From Meghimatium bilineatum (Eukaryota > Mollusca > Gastropoda > Stylommatophora > Philomycidae): DNA of 64,000 bases. The notes beneath the pieces were generated by a model. The model had not been told where the DNA came from. It saw only the letters and a list, made by a program, of their open reading frames with translations, and did not search any database. The translations under genes and the position numbers were made by a program. Shown here piece after piece: positions 32,565 through 44,682 of this stretch. The stretch spans positions 18,697,379-18,761,378 of the forward strand of contig CM067317.1 in assembly GCA_034231615.1 (NCBI GenBank), in the 5' to 3' direction. The first letter of the stretch is position 1; each line of letters opens with the position of its first letter.

Positions 32565-32962
32565 GCAGAAAGGAAGAACAGTAGGCATTCCAACTTACGT
32601 GCACGAAGGTATGCTGGCTGAAGGGAAGAACATCAGGTATAACAACTTACGTGCACGAAGGTATGCTGACTGAAGGGAAGAACATCAGGCATAACAACTT
32701 ACGTGCACGAAGGTATGCTGACAGAAGGGAAGAACATCAGGTATAACAACTTACGTGCACGAAGGTATGCTGACTGAAGGGAAGAACATCAGGTATAACA
32801 ACTTACGTGCACGAAGGTATGCTGACTGAAGGGAAGAACATCAGGTATAACAACTTACGTGCACGAAGGTATGCTGACTGAAGGGAAGAACATCAGGTAT
32901 AACAACTTACGTGCACGAAGGTATGCTGGCAGAAGGGAAGAACATCAGGCATAACAACTTAT
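32565..32962. repeat. 52-bp minisatellite, about 7 units
   Basis: Units contain AAGGGAAGAACATCAGGTAT, AACAACTTACGTGCACGAAG and GTATGCTGACTG, with few differences. The first unit is less similar. Confidence 0.93.
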
Positions 32963-33099
32963 ACAAGTATACAAATGTAGATTTTGAATGCAAGTGCTAC
33001 AAACATTTGTTAATAATTAATTATATAGAACATAGGACAAATATATTTATCCGGCAGAAATAAAAAAAAACAATTTCTAGTTATCAATAACCGCTTTTG

Positions 33100-33370
33100 G
33101 CAGTGGTTGAACGGCGTAAACTTGTTTGGTTTGGACATGTAATCAGACACGATTCAATTTCAAAAATTATTTTGCAAGGAACAGTGGGAGGAGAGGAAGA
33201 AGAGTCGGGCATACACATTCTTGACTTATAGCATCATGTAATTGTCTTGCCATGATGTTTGTGCATTAACTCTGAATGGCTGAGTTCAATGTTAATGTTT
33301 TTATTGTGCTGATGTCTCCAGCGTGACACCCCTACGACCCTGATGAGTAATGGGTCTTATTATTATTATA
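33100..33370 (+). pseudogene. RTE-2 LINE 3' end
   Basis: The plus strand encodes VVERRKLVWFGHVIRHDSIS, KIILQGTVGGEEEE, then decayed sequence ending near SVTPLRP, followed by an ATT repeat. Confidence 0.72.
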
Positions 33371-34429
33371 CAGATGTGCTGGAAGAAATATAGAAAAGCA
33401 GGCACATCAATTTACATATATACGACCACACAAATGTGTATTATTTGCTTTCGGGGGTAGAATTAAAATCCTTCTTGTACATGTCACGGCGTCTGCTATG
33501 GCAAAGCGGCATTTATTCCACAGCCCATAGAAAGCTTCCCTACATTCCTTCACAGGAAAACATTCAGTAACGAAAGTTTAAACCACACAAATACAAAGAT
33601 GGACTGATTGATCAATTATTCAATAAATAAACATACACAGACTTGAAAACCAACTCCGAACGTACTGTCAAACGTGCAGATACAGTAGACATGTATTAAT
33701 GAGTGGTCGGGACACAATGGATATGTCGAAAAATATATATCGACTGGCAGACAGACGAACAAACAGATAAACGTACAAAATTATGAGTGACGAACGGATG
33801 TAATAATTGGAAAAAAAATAACATTATTCATAAATAACAAATTTATGCATAAAAAAAAATGATACAAATGAAAAATTAATCAAAAGCTAGAGCACATTTT
33901 GTTTAAGTAAACAAATTATGGATAAATCATAATCACATACATCAATGATTACATAAATGGGAAACATTTACGTCAAAATTGTTCACCCAAGACAAGTTAT
34001 TGGACGCAGACTAAGTCTGTATCAGGAATTATTGTTGTCTAGAAGAAATACAGTTTTCTCCTGATCAAATTATTTAACTGTCTGCATTCTATTCCAAGAA
34101 ATCTCTATCCCTGACAACGTATTCTAAGTGAAATGGTTTTCAAACTTAAGGAGAAAATGTTGACTAGTACATACGGTGTATGTAATAGTATAGATCATAA
34201 TGTTGTAGCAGTGTGTGAAGTGAGTCCACACACCAATGTCTTCATATCTAGCGGTGACAAGGCTATTTATCGCACAGGTAAACCTTTCTTTATGAAATTA
34301 CAGCAGCACTTAAATAAACACAGCTAGACTCACGGAAACCAGAATTCAAAGGAATGTTATTTTTCTATTTTGATGTCCGTGCTTCAAAAGCTTTACTAGA
34401 TTTATTGAATCAGTTCACTAAAAGAGGTT
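33371..34429. other. Unassigned AT-rich stretch
   Basis: Nothing recognised. Confidence 0.4.
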
Positions 34430-34815
34430 AATCCTACCAATGCCAAACTTTGAAACTAGCAGCAGAATCCAAAAGAAAGCTTCTTACCACAGAAATGACT
34501 TGTCTACGGCGAATCATCGAAGTAACAATACGAGACAGCACCAGAAACGAAAACATTATAAGACTAATAAACAAAACATCAATTTTGTATTACATCAGAA
34601 TATAACAGATTAAGTGGTTTTCGCATACTTCCACTCTACCATCAGTGTCCCACAATAGGCATTACTATACATACATGATGGATACAAAGTCAGGGGGAGA
34701 ACTTGCAAACGATGGATTACATAAATAAAAGTGTCAACGAAAACACACATATATGAAGCTCACAAAAAATTCATCTCCAGAGAACTATTCTACACCTGAT
34801 GCTACAAGACATAAA
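34430..34815 (+). pseudogene. RTE-3 LINE C-terminal relic
   Basis: Fragments in order: LPMPNFETSS, LTTEMTCLRRIIEVTIRDST, QIKWFSHTSTLP, then a decayed tail ending SSPENYSTPDATRHKG. This matches the order of 667-968 and 7800-8165. Confidence 0.68.
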
Positions 34816-35049
34816 GGGAAATAAAGCAAAAAGAAAGAAGAAATCTCTGATTATTGCGTCTTTAGTCTTGCTCTTAACAACGACCGCGTTCAAAAGACTT
34901 CCTAACGCTTAGACAATTTAAGATTGGAATTAAGTGACAGTTGCCCTAAAACACAAGTAATTCATGAATATATTCTACACAATATTTTATTTCTCTGTGT
35001 TTAATATAATTTAATTACAATTATTTCTCTTCATGTTTGGAGAGTATGT

Positions 35050-35336
35050 CGCCGTGTTTTGCCGAGGCCCGAAAGGGGAGCAAAGAATAGCAAAACTGTT
35101 TACCTTCCATGCATGTCGTAAGAGGCGACTAAGGATGTTATGGGATGGGGTTGGCTGCCCCTTCCTTATAGGGTCAGTGACCCAAAGCCATGCTGAAGTC
35201 GGATGTGTCAGGCCAAAAGGTGCAGATATCGCAGCAATGATGTAAACCATGGCACAGCGCATTCCGTTCTCCGGACTAGATCCTGCTAATCTGCAGGAGT
35301 TTGAGAACGAACGCAGAAGAAGAAGAAGAAGTAGAA
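35050..35336 (+). mobile_element. SINE B, full length, with TSD
   Basis: A 287-bp element flanked by GGAGAGTATGT at 35039-35049 and 35337-35347. It starts CGCCGTGTTTTGCCGAGGCC, has GGGGAGCAAAGAATAGCAAA, CATGCATGTCGTAAGAGGCG and the A-like body from about 35190 (GCTGAAGTCGGATGTGTCAG). It ends GAGAACGAACGC plus a GAA repeat. Starts and lengths agree with 8719-9001. Confidence 0.93.
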
Positions 35337-35347
35337 GGAGAGTATGT

Positions 35348-35964
35348 GGGCTGTGATAATACAAGATAGACACATGTGTCCATCGGTCAAGCGCATCCAA
35401 TATGGTCATTGTTGTTCGCTCGTGGGACACGTCCATAGATACTTATCTATCCGCTTCAGTAAATCACAGAGGATGTGAGCGGCTGATGGTTCCGGTTCTG
35501 TATTGGTTAAGTGTTGTTGTTGACATTTGTATCATGTGTTCTCTCGGGGCCTCGTCTATCCTCGCTCACAGTTCCCACAATGTTGATACTGACCCATGTT
35601 CATTGAACTCTTCTAAATTGAACATGGGATCCGCTGAATGACCCTACGAGACAATCAAGTAGACCCTCGGCCTAAGCACGAAACTGCGTACAACGGCAGT
35701 TGCATAAACTGGTTAGCTATAGTAAAACGTTTTCTTTTTCCACGCCATCAAAGCGTGTTGGTAAATGCAATCTTAGGCCCGTGTTTATCATGATCAAGGC
35801 ATAACCATTTATGACGTAGTCAGCATAAAGTGTGTTGCCTTTACTTCACAGAAGATCTCATATCCATTATTTTAGACCGGGTTTCGAAGAGCCAATGGTG
35901 ATTTAAAAATATTTCAAGTTTAATTGTAAATGATACCTTGAATCACCAGAACAGGATGCCAGTT
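35348..35964. other. Unassigned stretch
   Basis: Nothing recognised. Confidence 0.4.
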
Positions 35965-36115
35965 CACTAATAACTGAGTTATCGTCTCTATCTATGAAGA
36001 CAGCTTACTAATAACTGAGTTATCGTCTCTATCTATGAAGACAGCTTACTAATAACTAAGTTATCGTCTTGATCTATGAAGACAGCTTACTAATAACTGA
36101 GTTATCGTCTATATA
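35965..36115. repeat. 41-bp tandem repeat, about 4 units
   Basis: Units of GTTATCGTCTCTATCTATGA and AGACAGCTTACTAATAACTGA. Confidence 0.9.
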
Positions 36116-37530
36116 GTAAAACTGAGTAAAGAATGTATATTAATTATGCAGGATTGAAAATTGTTCAAGATATGTACAAGTAAAAATAGTCCCGTAGTTT
36201 TACATTTCAAGTTGTGTAAAATCTATTCTTACATCACAATAATAGCTCCCAGTTGTTGCCTTGTATATGTATTGGCCCTAATATAACCAAATTGTTGTCC
36301 TCTCATATTGTTAACCAAATTGGACTGAAGTCAGCGGTTTAAAGTAGCGCTCATCACTGTAAGAGCTAATACATTTTCTTTGTAAAAAAAACACAATATA
36401 ATTTCTTCACACAACATCAGAATGGGACAGTCCACATATTTTTTGTTACATAATGAGAAGATGACGTTTCAAATACCATGTAGCAACTGACAAAATTGAG
36501 GAAAATTTGAAAGAGGACCTCAAAAATAAAAGAAATTATTGGATATTTTGACATTGTGTCATGATATAAAGTCAGGATTAGAGCTTACACACGGTACTGC
36601 AGATAGAATGTTGAGTAGTTCCATGATTGTCTACTCCACCAGAGGCGGCACGTGATAATGATACGTTTCTACAAAGTTTCCATCTCTACGTATGTGATTC
36701 ATTAATTGTATGTCTTATGTCAATTTCCTACATTTGTCATCTATCAAATGAACCCCATGGATGATGAAGTGCGCATTACATCTGCAATTTACTGTAAGCA
36801 GATTCCTAAGTGACTAGGAATGCCAGATATGCGATGATTCCAGATGGTAAAAATAGATGACGTAAGAATTATTAACTTGCTGACCCAGAATTAGATGCCA
36901 GACATCTGACAGCATGTGACGATATTTGAGTACTGCTGCACAAGAATTCCTCCCTACGGGGACTAAACATTCATCCATACACAACCTTGCATTTGAGACA
37001 ACCAAACTTTATACTACTCTACTTGCCGCCTAGGTTACTCAACTGAGAATAAACTTTGTTTTTATGACAAATGCTATGGTATTTCAAAAACTCTCTGCTG
37101 ACAGCTAAAGTGATTACTCCATTATCATCAGTATCGCCACCACCGAGCGGTAACTTGTACATATAGTAGTGTACGAAGTATCAATGTTCTTCAATAAGAG
37201 ATTGCATAAACTACAATCCATGTCGATGGTGAATGTTACTATATATAGAGATATGTATAAGCTACATTCGGAATGTAATGCTAAAAGAAACTCAGATTCG
37301 TGAGAAGCTAAGAAGATTCACGTTTGGGAAATAACGTGTCACCTGATATATGTATACACACCTGTGCTTATATACATTGAGTACTAGAGATAATGGTGAC
37401 AGTACTACCTAACTCAATCGCATCCTACATAATTATATGTAGTTTACCCTTTGAATTCGCAAAAATGAAGCCATGTTCCGTTTCAAATAGAAAGAGGGAA
37501 GGTGGTATGCTATATATAAGGCTGCATTTT
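36116..37530. other. Unassigned stretch
   Basis: No gene structure or repeat recognised. Confidence 0.4.
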
Positions 37531-37542
37531 GATTATTTAAAA

Positions 37543-37692
37543 CCCGCCGAAGACGGATGTGTCGGGCCATTGCGCAAATAAAACGGTGACACAACGCATT
37601 TCCATTTTCTGGACTACATCCTGCTGGAAATCTAGCAGGACCATGATCCAGCTAGATCCAGTTGGAGTTTGAGAATGAACGCAGAAGAAGAA
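37543..37692 (+). mobile_element. SINE A with 12-bp TSD
   Basis: A 150-bp element flanked by GATTATTTAAAA at 37531-37542 and 37693-37704. It starts CCGCCGAAGACGGATGTGTC and ends GAGAATGAACGC plus a GAA repeat. Confidence 0.95.
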
Positions 37693-37704
37693 GATTATTT
37701 AAAA

Positions 37705-38149
37705 ATAGATATACGTACAACACATTAATTAATATCTAAACAAAATCCATAACACATCGTGCTTGTAGATGCACTGCTTTGAATGCGTGAAAACACAAGA
37801 CGGCTCCTACATAGAATGATATCTTCAGTAATGATACAGGTAGCAAAATAGTGACCAGCTCATTCAAAGATGTATTTCATAATTTTATTTGTCTTTCCAT
37901 ATTCGAACGTTCCAATGAGAATCACTTATAAGCAGGAATCCTGACAGTTTATATCAGTGTTGGACAACCTTTATTCCAAAGGCCGGAATTGGTCTTTCTC
38001 AAAACGGTCAGAGCCGATTACGGTTTTTTTATAGTTCATTGAAGTTATTTCATTGTCCTTTGAAGATACGCAAACATAAAATAACATCGGATCCAGTATA
38101 TGCAGCGATGGTAAATGCAAAGCAGAACTAATAATTAGGCCGGAGATGG
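37705..38149. other. Unassigned stretch
   Basis: Nothing recognised. Confidence 0.4.
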
Positions 38150-38690
38150 CTTTAGCGTCTTTTTCAAGGCTGTGGTTTGGAAAAGCAACATCAGTGTTGG
38201 AGTGAAAATCAAACTGTATAAGTCGCTGGTGCTTTCTGTTGTGTTGTATGGTTGTGAGAGTTGGACACTCACTGCGAACATGGAGAGAAGATTACAGACT
38301 TTCGAGTACAAACGCTAAAGACGAATTCTACGAATTTCCTATAGGGAACATAAGACCAATGCTTACGTAAGAAATAAAGTAGAGATGTGTGCAGATGTTC
38401 AGGAGCCATTGCTTTCAATAGTGAAACGACGAAAATTAGCATGGTTCGGACATGTATGCAGGCACGATTCCTTGTCAAAAACAATACTGCAGGGAACTGT
38501 CGAGGGTGGAAGAAGTAGAGGAGGATAAATAAATACATGGACAGACAACATCAAGAAATGGACAGGGCAAGATATTTCCACACTCATCCGCATCGCTGAG
38601 GATATAATTCGCTGGAGGACTCTGTGTGCTGAGGCACCCAATGTGGTACCCCTACAACCCTGAAGGGTTATGGGTTTATTGATTGATTGA
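38150..38690 (+). pseudogene. RTE-2 LINE, C-terminal half
   Basis: The best RTE-2 copy here. The plus strand reads SVGVKIKLYKSLVLSVVLYG, CESWTLTANMERRLQTFEYK, stop, RRILRISYREHKTNAYVRNK, LLSIVKRRKLAWFGHVCRHD, SLSKTILQGTVEGGRSRGG, stop, INTWTDNIKKWTGQDISTLI, WRTLCAEAPNVVPLQP. Two or more stops break it. The 3' end is an ATTG repeat. Confidence 0.85.
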
Positions 38691-40419
38691 TGCTACCAAT
38701 TTATTTTACTATGATTATGCTTTCTGGGACAGCAAATGAACATCATGGGAATAGTCAAATTACTCATTTCAGAAGGATGGATTTTCCATTAGCCGATAAA
38801 TATTATATTGTAAAGGGCCATCATTTAAACTATGCATGTATTCATCGTTGTACTGTTGAAAGTAGCTATGCATACATATACTTACAACAAATAGAAATAA
38901 CGATGATAAACAGTGTCATAGATACTTAAATATTATATTTAGTACTATAGATAATGGTGACAGTACTACCTCAGTCGCATCCTACATTATTATTTGTGGT
39001 ATACCCTTTGATTTCGCAAAAATTAAGCCATGTTCCGGTTCTGTATGAAGATTCATCAAGAATGTAAGAGACTGCACCAGTTAAACCTTACTTATGTCTT
39101 ATGTTCACGCATAAATCGTAGTGTGATAACATATTATTGAAATTGAAATGTTATTTACCTGTTTTGCTGGCAGCAGCACCATCGAGGTAAACTTGCGTGG
39201 TGTTTCTATGTATGGAATGACAAGGTTCAAACTTAATAATCCCAGGTTTGCACTAGCCACAACAAGGTCTAAAATAACATTACATACCTACAACAAAAGC
39301 TTCATTAAATCGATCTTTTACTTTACAGTCAAAATGTGTATCCTCAAATGACACTTACGGCAGGTAACTTTTTCTAGATAAATATAAATGATCGCACAAG
39401 AAATTAAAACTAAATAGATTAATATACCTAAAAAAATATTTGTGTTTCTGACACTTAAGATCACTTTCATAAAATATATGCATATAGTTCTCTACTGAAT
39501 CCATTCGACTGTACTTAATTGATGTTAATCTATAATATACTATTTTAACTAAAATTATTGAAACATTTTCGAGACACAATTAAATATTCAAAGTTCTTAA
39601 TTCTTATGTGTGTTATTCTCAGCAATGAATAATAAAGTGATCTACGACCAATAACTCTACTCTTACTTAAATTAGTCTTCGTAAATAGGAACAATAGTAA
39701 CCGTGAATGTGATATTAAGAAACGAGGCCTGTTTATTACTGCTTGCAGCATACATCAATGTTACAACTAGCAAAGTTACTACTGAGAATAATTATTATTA
39801 AGTTATGGCTACTTTGTACAAGAAAATTATAAGAAAAATGACCAGGAGAAAGACATATCATTACTGTCCAGATGGTTTCTCTACGCTCAAGAGTTAGAAA
39901 TATCTATCACAAAATTAGAAATGTGTGTGTCACACTTTGTGGCAAAGTTTCGCCTGCTGCTCTCAGATACCGGGAAAATAACGCGCTGATCTCTCAAACA
40001 CAATAACCATGCGCTGTGTCTGTTGGTACTCACAGCCATGCTACCCGCTAAATATTGAGATAACTAACTAGAGTATGTTTTCCTTGTGGGTTGTTTATCA
40101 ATGAAATAATTGCGATATACAGCACTGTACCAGTTCTAATAAATGTAACCTTAATAATAAATACGAATCTTTAGTAATGACGTTCTATCGGTACTGTTCA
40201 ATAGTGGTGCAGCAGAATGAAGAACAACAAATAGGACAACCATAAAATACTGATCTTCAAAGATATATCAGAGGAGGAAAATTTAAAAACAGAAGTGGTT
40301 TTTAATATGTTCTACAGTGTGTTTACCAGTTTACATTTTCTGAACTTCAATTTCCTGGCGTGAATTAATTTCAAGTACTCACTCTAGTTCCACTCGGAGT
40401 GATTTATGTGCTCATTTTC
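38691..40419. other. Long AT-rich stretch, no gene seen
   Basis: Short open frames only. The pair 37380-37480 and 38940-39040 share blocks (GATAATGGTGACAGTACTAC, TCGCAAAAATTAAGCCATGT/TCGCAAAAATGAAGCCATGT), indicating a local duplication. Confidence 0.45.
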
Positions 40420-40525
40420 AGTGTGACCGCTCAGTATCTTGTCTCATTGTGAACACTCAGTATCATGTCTCATTGTCAATGTTCAGTATCATGTTTCATT
40501 GTGGACGTACAGTATCTTGTGCGCT
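40420..40525. repeat. ~29-bp degenerate tandem repeat
   Basis: TCAGTATCTTGTCTCATTGT and variants repeat about four times. Confidence 0.7.
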
Positions 40526-40649
40526 CATGAATTCAGTAAATGACATTCTCAAATGTTATGAGGACACCCCATCAAACATTCTCTCTTTTATTCTCATTGT
40601 CTTACTTATTCTTTTCTCACACTGATATGAAATGCAGGTTATTTAATCA

Positions 40650-40950
40650 GATTGACCTGAACAGAACACAACTACAACACAACTACAACACACTCCAGAG
40701 TTCTGATCATTTAATCAGATTGACCTGAACAGAACACAACTACAACACAACTACAACACAACTACAACACAACTACAACACAACTACAACACAACTACAA
40801 CACAACTACAACACAACTACAACACAACTACAACACAACTACAACACAACTACAACACAACTACAACACAACTACAACACAACTACAACACAACTACAAC
40901 ACAACTACAACACAAATACAACACAACTACAACACACTCCAGAGTTCTGA
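40650..40950. repeat. 11-bp minisatellite with flanking duplication
   Basis: The unit CACAACTACAA repeats about 20 times. On the left TTTAATCAGATTGACCTGAA occurs twice, and CTCCAGAGTTCTGAT appears on both sides of the main run, so a longer segment was also duplicated. Confidence 0.93.
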
Positions 40951-41117
40951 TGTTTACTGATACTTACAAAACTGTCGATCACTACATATTTTAATGTTGA
41001 ACGCTGGTTGATGTCAGAAAAATGCTTTTTTCTCCAAGACCGGATAAATGGAACATTCTACATGGAACACAACAACAGCTCACAAGCATAGACATATGTC
41101 ACACTATATATATATAT

Positions 41118-41335
41118 AATCCCGTAAACTTTCAGGGTCGTAAGGGTACCACACTGCAAGCTTCAGCAGAATCCTGCAGCGTTTTCTATCTTCAACAAAG
41201 CAGATGAGTGAATAAAAATCTTGTCGTGTCCAGTCATTGGTGTTTTCTGTCCACGTTTTTATTTGCCCTCTTCTTCTTCCAGCTTCGATGGTTTCCTGCA
41301 ATATTGTTGTTGACAAGTAATTACATAGGCATACA
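41118..41335 (-). pseudogene. RTE-2 LINE 3' relic
   Basis: The minus strand encodes LSTTILQETIEAGRRRGQIK, TWTENTNDWTRQDFYSLICF and WYPYDPES, the same order as 38470-38660. Confidence 0.7.
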
Positions 41336-41912
41336 CGTGCAATCACACTATGCCATTATGTCAAAGGTCATTAACTCAACGGCAGCTGCATCAGAAACCA
41401 ACCAACCATTAATTTTTTAGATTTGCCCTTTTCATCTCATATGCTATAATTCTTGTTTGCCTGCTTCTAATTATTGCTATAATTTGTCTATTTATTCAAT
41501 CATCTCTGACTACCTTCACATTAGTTTCTTAGTTTTCCAATAATACGAACAAATGTTGTAATTTTTACAATTATCTTACATAGACAGTTTCTTCATGCCA
41601 GCACAGACATTAACCTTTTCGACAAGGCACGTCATTAATTCATGATCATCCAACCATACCTTAATGCTCGTTTTCTTACTCTGCATTTCAAAAAATAATT
41701 TAGGCCGGTACTTTAGCTCTTATATTTGTCAATCTACATTTCCTTTAGACAATCATGAAGCATTATTGCGTAAAAGAATAAATGTCATTAATACATCCAT
41801 GTCAATAGATACGAGACTTGTTACTGGAACAATTGGAGATGTGCAACTTTCACATCATTTACGATGTGAATCGTTTAGTATTTAGTCTTTTCAAATGTCA
41901 CTTGTTTCTGGT
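41336..41912. other. Unassigned AT-rich stretch
   Basis: Nothing recognised. Confidence 0.4.
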
Positions 41913-41924
41913 GATTAAAATAAT

Positions 41925-42459
41925 CTTCTTCTTCTTCTCGTTCGCAGTTTGACATGTCTACAAAGCAAGTCCTGTTTTCTTAATAAATGCTGCTGTATTT
42001 GAAAGCTCATCAGTGCTCCCATACATCTTTCTGTGGATATCCATCTCTGTGGGCCAGTGTTCTTGCCTTAACTGGTTTAGTGTATTGCAGTCTTGCAGGA
42101 TATGTTCAGTGGTCGGTGCTGCCTGCAAACAAGGACACAGTGGTGATGGGACCAATCTTAGCCTATTTAAGTGCTGTTTAATCTGTTGTGTTCTGTTCTG
42201 AGGCGGAAGATAACAACCTGCTCTGCTCTATCGAGATGACAATATTTATAATTTTGTCGTGCAGACATGTCAACTATTCGGCTTGCATGATGACATGGTT
42301 GCTGGTGCGCCTCTAGGCCTGGCATCTCTGACTTCAACATCTGTGCTTGCTTGGGCAGGATTGTGACCCTGCTCGATATTGGGTTGGCCCGACCAATCTT
42401 CCAGCCTCTGTTGACTGGACTAAGCCCCATCTCCAAGTCAAGGAGTTGGCCTCAATGTG
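41925..42459 (-). pseudogene. RNH-1 LINE 3' end, copy 2, with TSD
   Basis: A 535-bp insertion flanked by GATTAAAATAAT at 41913-41924 and 42460-42471. The minus strand encodes LDRAEQVVIFRLRTEHNRLN, a frameshift, then CPCLQAAPTTEHILQDC (C-x-C-x7-H-x4-C knuckle) and LSNTAAFIKKTGLAL to a stop. This parallels the end of 10773-11339. The 3' end is GCGAACGAGAAGAAGAAG. The upstream part (from GLSPVNRGWKIGRANP) does not look like RNase H and may be a different connector. Confidence 0.85.
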
Positions 42460-42531
42460 GATTAAAATAATGAATGCTTCATTTTTATCTGAATTTGTTG
42501 TAATGACTTGACATCCAGATTATGTATCTGT

Positions 42532-42660
42532 CATATCTGGAGATGGCAAAACTGTATCTGGAGATCGAAACACTTTATCTGGAGACGGTAACACTCTATA
42601 TGGAGATGGCAAAACTCTATCTAGAGATCGTAACTCTCTATCTGAAGATCCCAATACTCA
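42532..42660. repeat. 21-bp tandem repeat, 6 units
   Basis: TATCTGGAGATGGCAAAACT plus one base, repeated with substitutions. The period of 21 keeps frames open but the units diverge at all positions. Confidence 0.88.
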
Positions 42661-42825
42661 TATGCATATTCTAACATAGTAATTTCTGATTGAACATAAA
42701 ACAAACGTTTTTCTAAACTACATGTAGACGAATTATGAATTCTTCCCCAATGCTGGAAATGAAACATAAGTTCATAAGATGCAGCGAGACCATCGGCGGT
42801 ATAGGAAACCTTTCAACAGAATTAA

Positions 42826-42994
42826 TTAGAACCCCATTCGTGAAGGTTTTTTCTTATTGTTGAGCTTTCGGTTGGTCATTATTTATATACAGAGTCTCCC
42901 TGACTATTTTTTGGCATGTGATTTCACGTATGTAAATAGTGACCAATCGCAAATCCAACAATAATATAAAAAATCATAACGAATGGGGTCATAA
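42826..42994. mobile_element. TTAA-flanked fold-back element, copy 2
   Basis: A 169-bp element bounded by TTAA at 42822-42825 and 42995-42998. The left arm TTAGAACCCCATTCG, TTTTTTCTTATTGTTG, GGTTGGTCATTATTTATATA is mirrored by the right arm in reverse complement: TTATGACCCCATTCG, TTTTTTATATTATTGTTG, GATTGGTCACTATTTACATA. The arms are about 70 bases with about 80% pairing. The loop carries CCTGACTATTTTTTGGCATG, which is shared with the copy at 17111. Confidence 0.85.
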
Positions 42995-43047
42995 TTAATT
43001 ATGTTTAGTAGGTCTTTTATTTAGAGAGAGCCATTGTTGCAACCACT

Positions 43048-43090
43048 AGCATCATCATCTGGTGCCGTGCCGACTGGCGTAAATGAATAC
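43048..43090 (-). mobile_element. Tiny RTE-1 3' end
   Basis: GCATCATCATCTGGTGCCGT, GCCGACTGGCGTA matches the last ~35 bases of RTE-1 (20143 onward). Extreme 5' truncation. Confidence 0.6.
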
Positions 43091-43295
43091 AATTGTGTAT
43101 CACAACTAAGAAAGTATATTTGCGTGCTTCATAAATAGCTGCAAGTATTTATATCTCTGACATGTCTCTTTCAGTGACTTCCGAACGTTACTACTTGGAG
43201 TTATCTCTTTCAGTGACTTTCTTCCGTGCGTGGAGTTAATTATATCTTACCACACTCGTGCAATAAATTTCCCTTGCATGTATGTTTACGAATAT

Positions 43296-43580
43296 CGTCA
43301 TCATCAGATTCCGCTCCAGCCGGCGTAGGCGATCACGGATCGCCAAAACTTTGTATTTTTAATATATTTTTCTGGTCCATGTTGACTCTTTGTCATGCCA
43401 CGATATCAGAATAGCTAACAAAATATCACACTGTCGTCCTACATCTCTCTTTGTCTTGAATCGTGCATGTTTTAACTATATTCTTCAGACCTCACTGTCT
43501 CATAGCGTGTCAAAACAATAAACATCGCCTATATCTGATATTATGAAGCCATTTCCGTTTCATATTTAACTCGCTCATCA
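43296..43580 (-). pseudogene. RTE-1-like LINE 3' relic
   Basis: ATCATCAGATTCCGCTCCAG, CCGGCGTAGGCGATCACGG and a downstream decayed region (CATCACCCCCTCGTTAGTCT at the end) follow the minus-strand order of 20150-20440 with heavy divergence. Confidence 0.5.
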
Positions 43581-43599
43581 CCCCCTCGTTAGTCTGTAT

Positions 43600-44320
43600 T
43601 TAGTTGTCCATAATGATGATGAAGTGTATACAAGTATCACCAAGGCAAGCAGCATTTTCTGCAGATTGTACGTAAATTGTTGGCGCAGAAATGGCATTAA
43701 CCTAAAAACTAAGCTGAGAGTTTACAGAGAAGTGATATTCCCAGTTCTGTTATACGCTGGTAAAATATGAACTGCGCATAGACGTCGTCTAAGGAAACTC
43801 AATCACTTACACGCATCTTCTCTCAGAAAAGTTATGAACATCAGATGGAAAGACAACATCCCATATACAACTTCCCTTGACATATGGGGTATCCCTAGCA
43901 TTGACACTAGCCTGAAGCAGACACAGATTCGGTAATTTGGGCTGGTAATTTGGTACATATGCAAGACAAAGATAATTCTCTATGGTGAGCTGAAGAAGGG
44001 TACACGATCTCAAGGTGGCCAAACAAAAGCGCTGCACTTTCTCGTTAAAGACCTCATTGATAGCCTTTGAAATAGACCATGATACATGGGAAGAGCTTGC
44101 ACAAATTATACCTGCATGGCGCTCTACAGTCAAAATCGGCGCATCATCTTTTATAGACGAGAAATGCAGCAGCCCAACAGCTATAAAGTCATGGATAGAA
44201 CACAATCCTTCTGCAGTGATTAGTCCATGCCAGAACTGTTCAAGGACATTTGCAGCTCGAATATGGCTTATCAGCCATCTACGAATTATTAGGCATGGGC
44301 ATAATTCTAACTGAATTTTC
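43600..44320 (+). pseudogene. LINE C-terminal part with C2H2-type zinc finger
   Basis: The plus strand reads SITKASSIFCRLYVNCWRRN, GINLKTKLRVYREVIFPVLL, a changed YAGK, stop, HLHASSLRKVMNIRWKDNIP, TTSLDIWGIPSID and LKQTQIR. After frameshifts it ends with SPCQNCSRTFAARIWLISHL, then RIIRHGHN: a C-x2-C-x12-H zinc finger-like end. Such a finger closes some LINE polyproteins in invertebrates (from memory). At least three stops. Confidence 0.72.
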
Positions 44321-44682
44321 AAAAATGGATATAACAAATGGCCACCATCACTTGTAAAGGTCGAATACACAGTTGTCCATACTACTCTTAGCAATCTTCT
44401 ATAGAGCAGCATCTCTGTTGCCTCTAATTTTATACTGTCCTATTTACTTATTGTCCGGGACAATTGCCAATCACTATGTTAGAATTGGTGTTATGCAGCT
44501 CTGAGGAACGATCTTCTCATTTATGGTGACATTGACATCTATAGTGACATGGACATTTATAATGACGTGTACATTTATAGTGTCATGGACATTTAAAATG
44601 ACATTTATAGTGACACGGTTTATTCTTCATTTGTATGAATGCTGTTTTTGCCTGTCCTAGTATGTTTATTATCTTTGTTAAT

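Noticed and set aside
43807..44412. A 201-codon frame on the minus strand
   Set aside because: It is the shadow of the plus-strand zinc-finger LINE relic and an RTE-1 end on the minus strand; the protein spans two unrelated elements.
44540..44620. Independent GACATTTATAGTGACAT tandem array
   Set aside because: It is a local expansion within the old RTE-1 copy, at the position of its LCNMTLSLE-like segment, not a separate feature.
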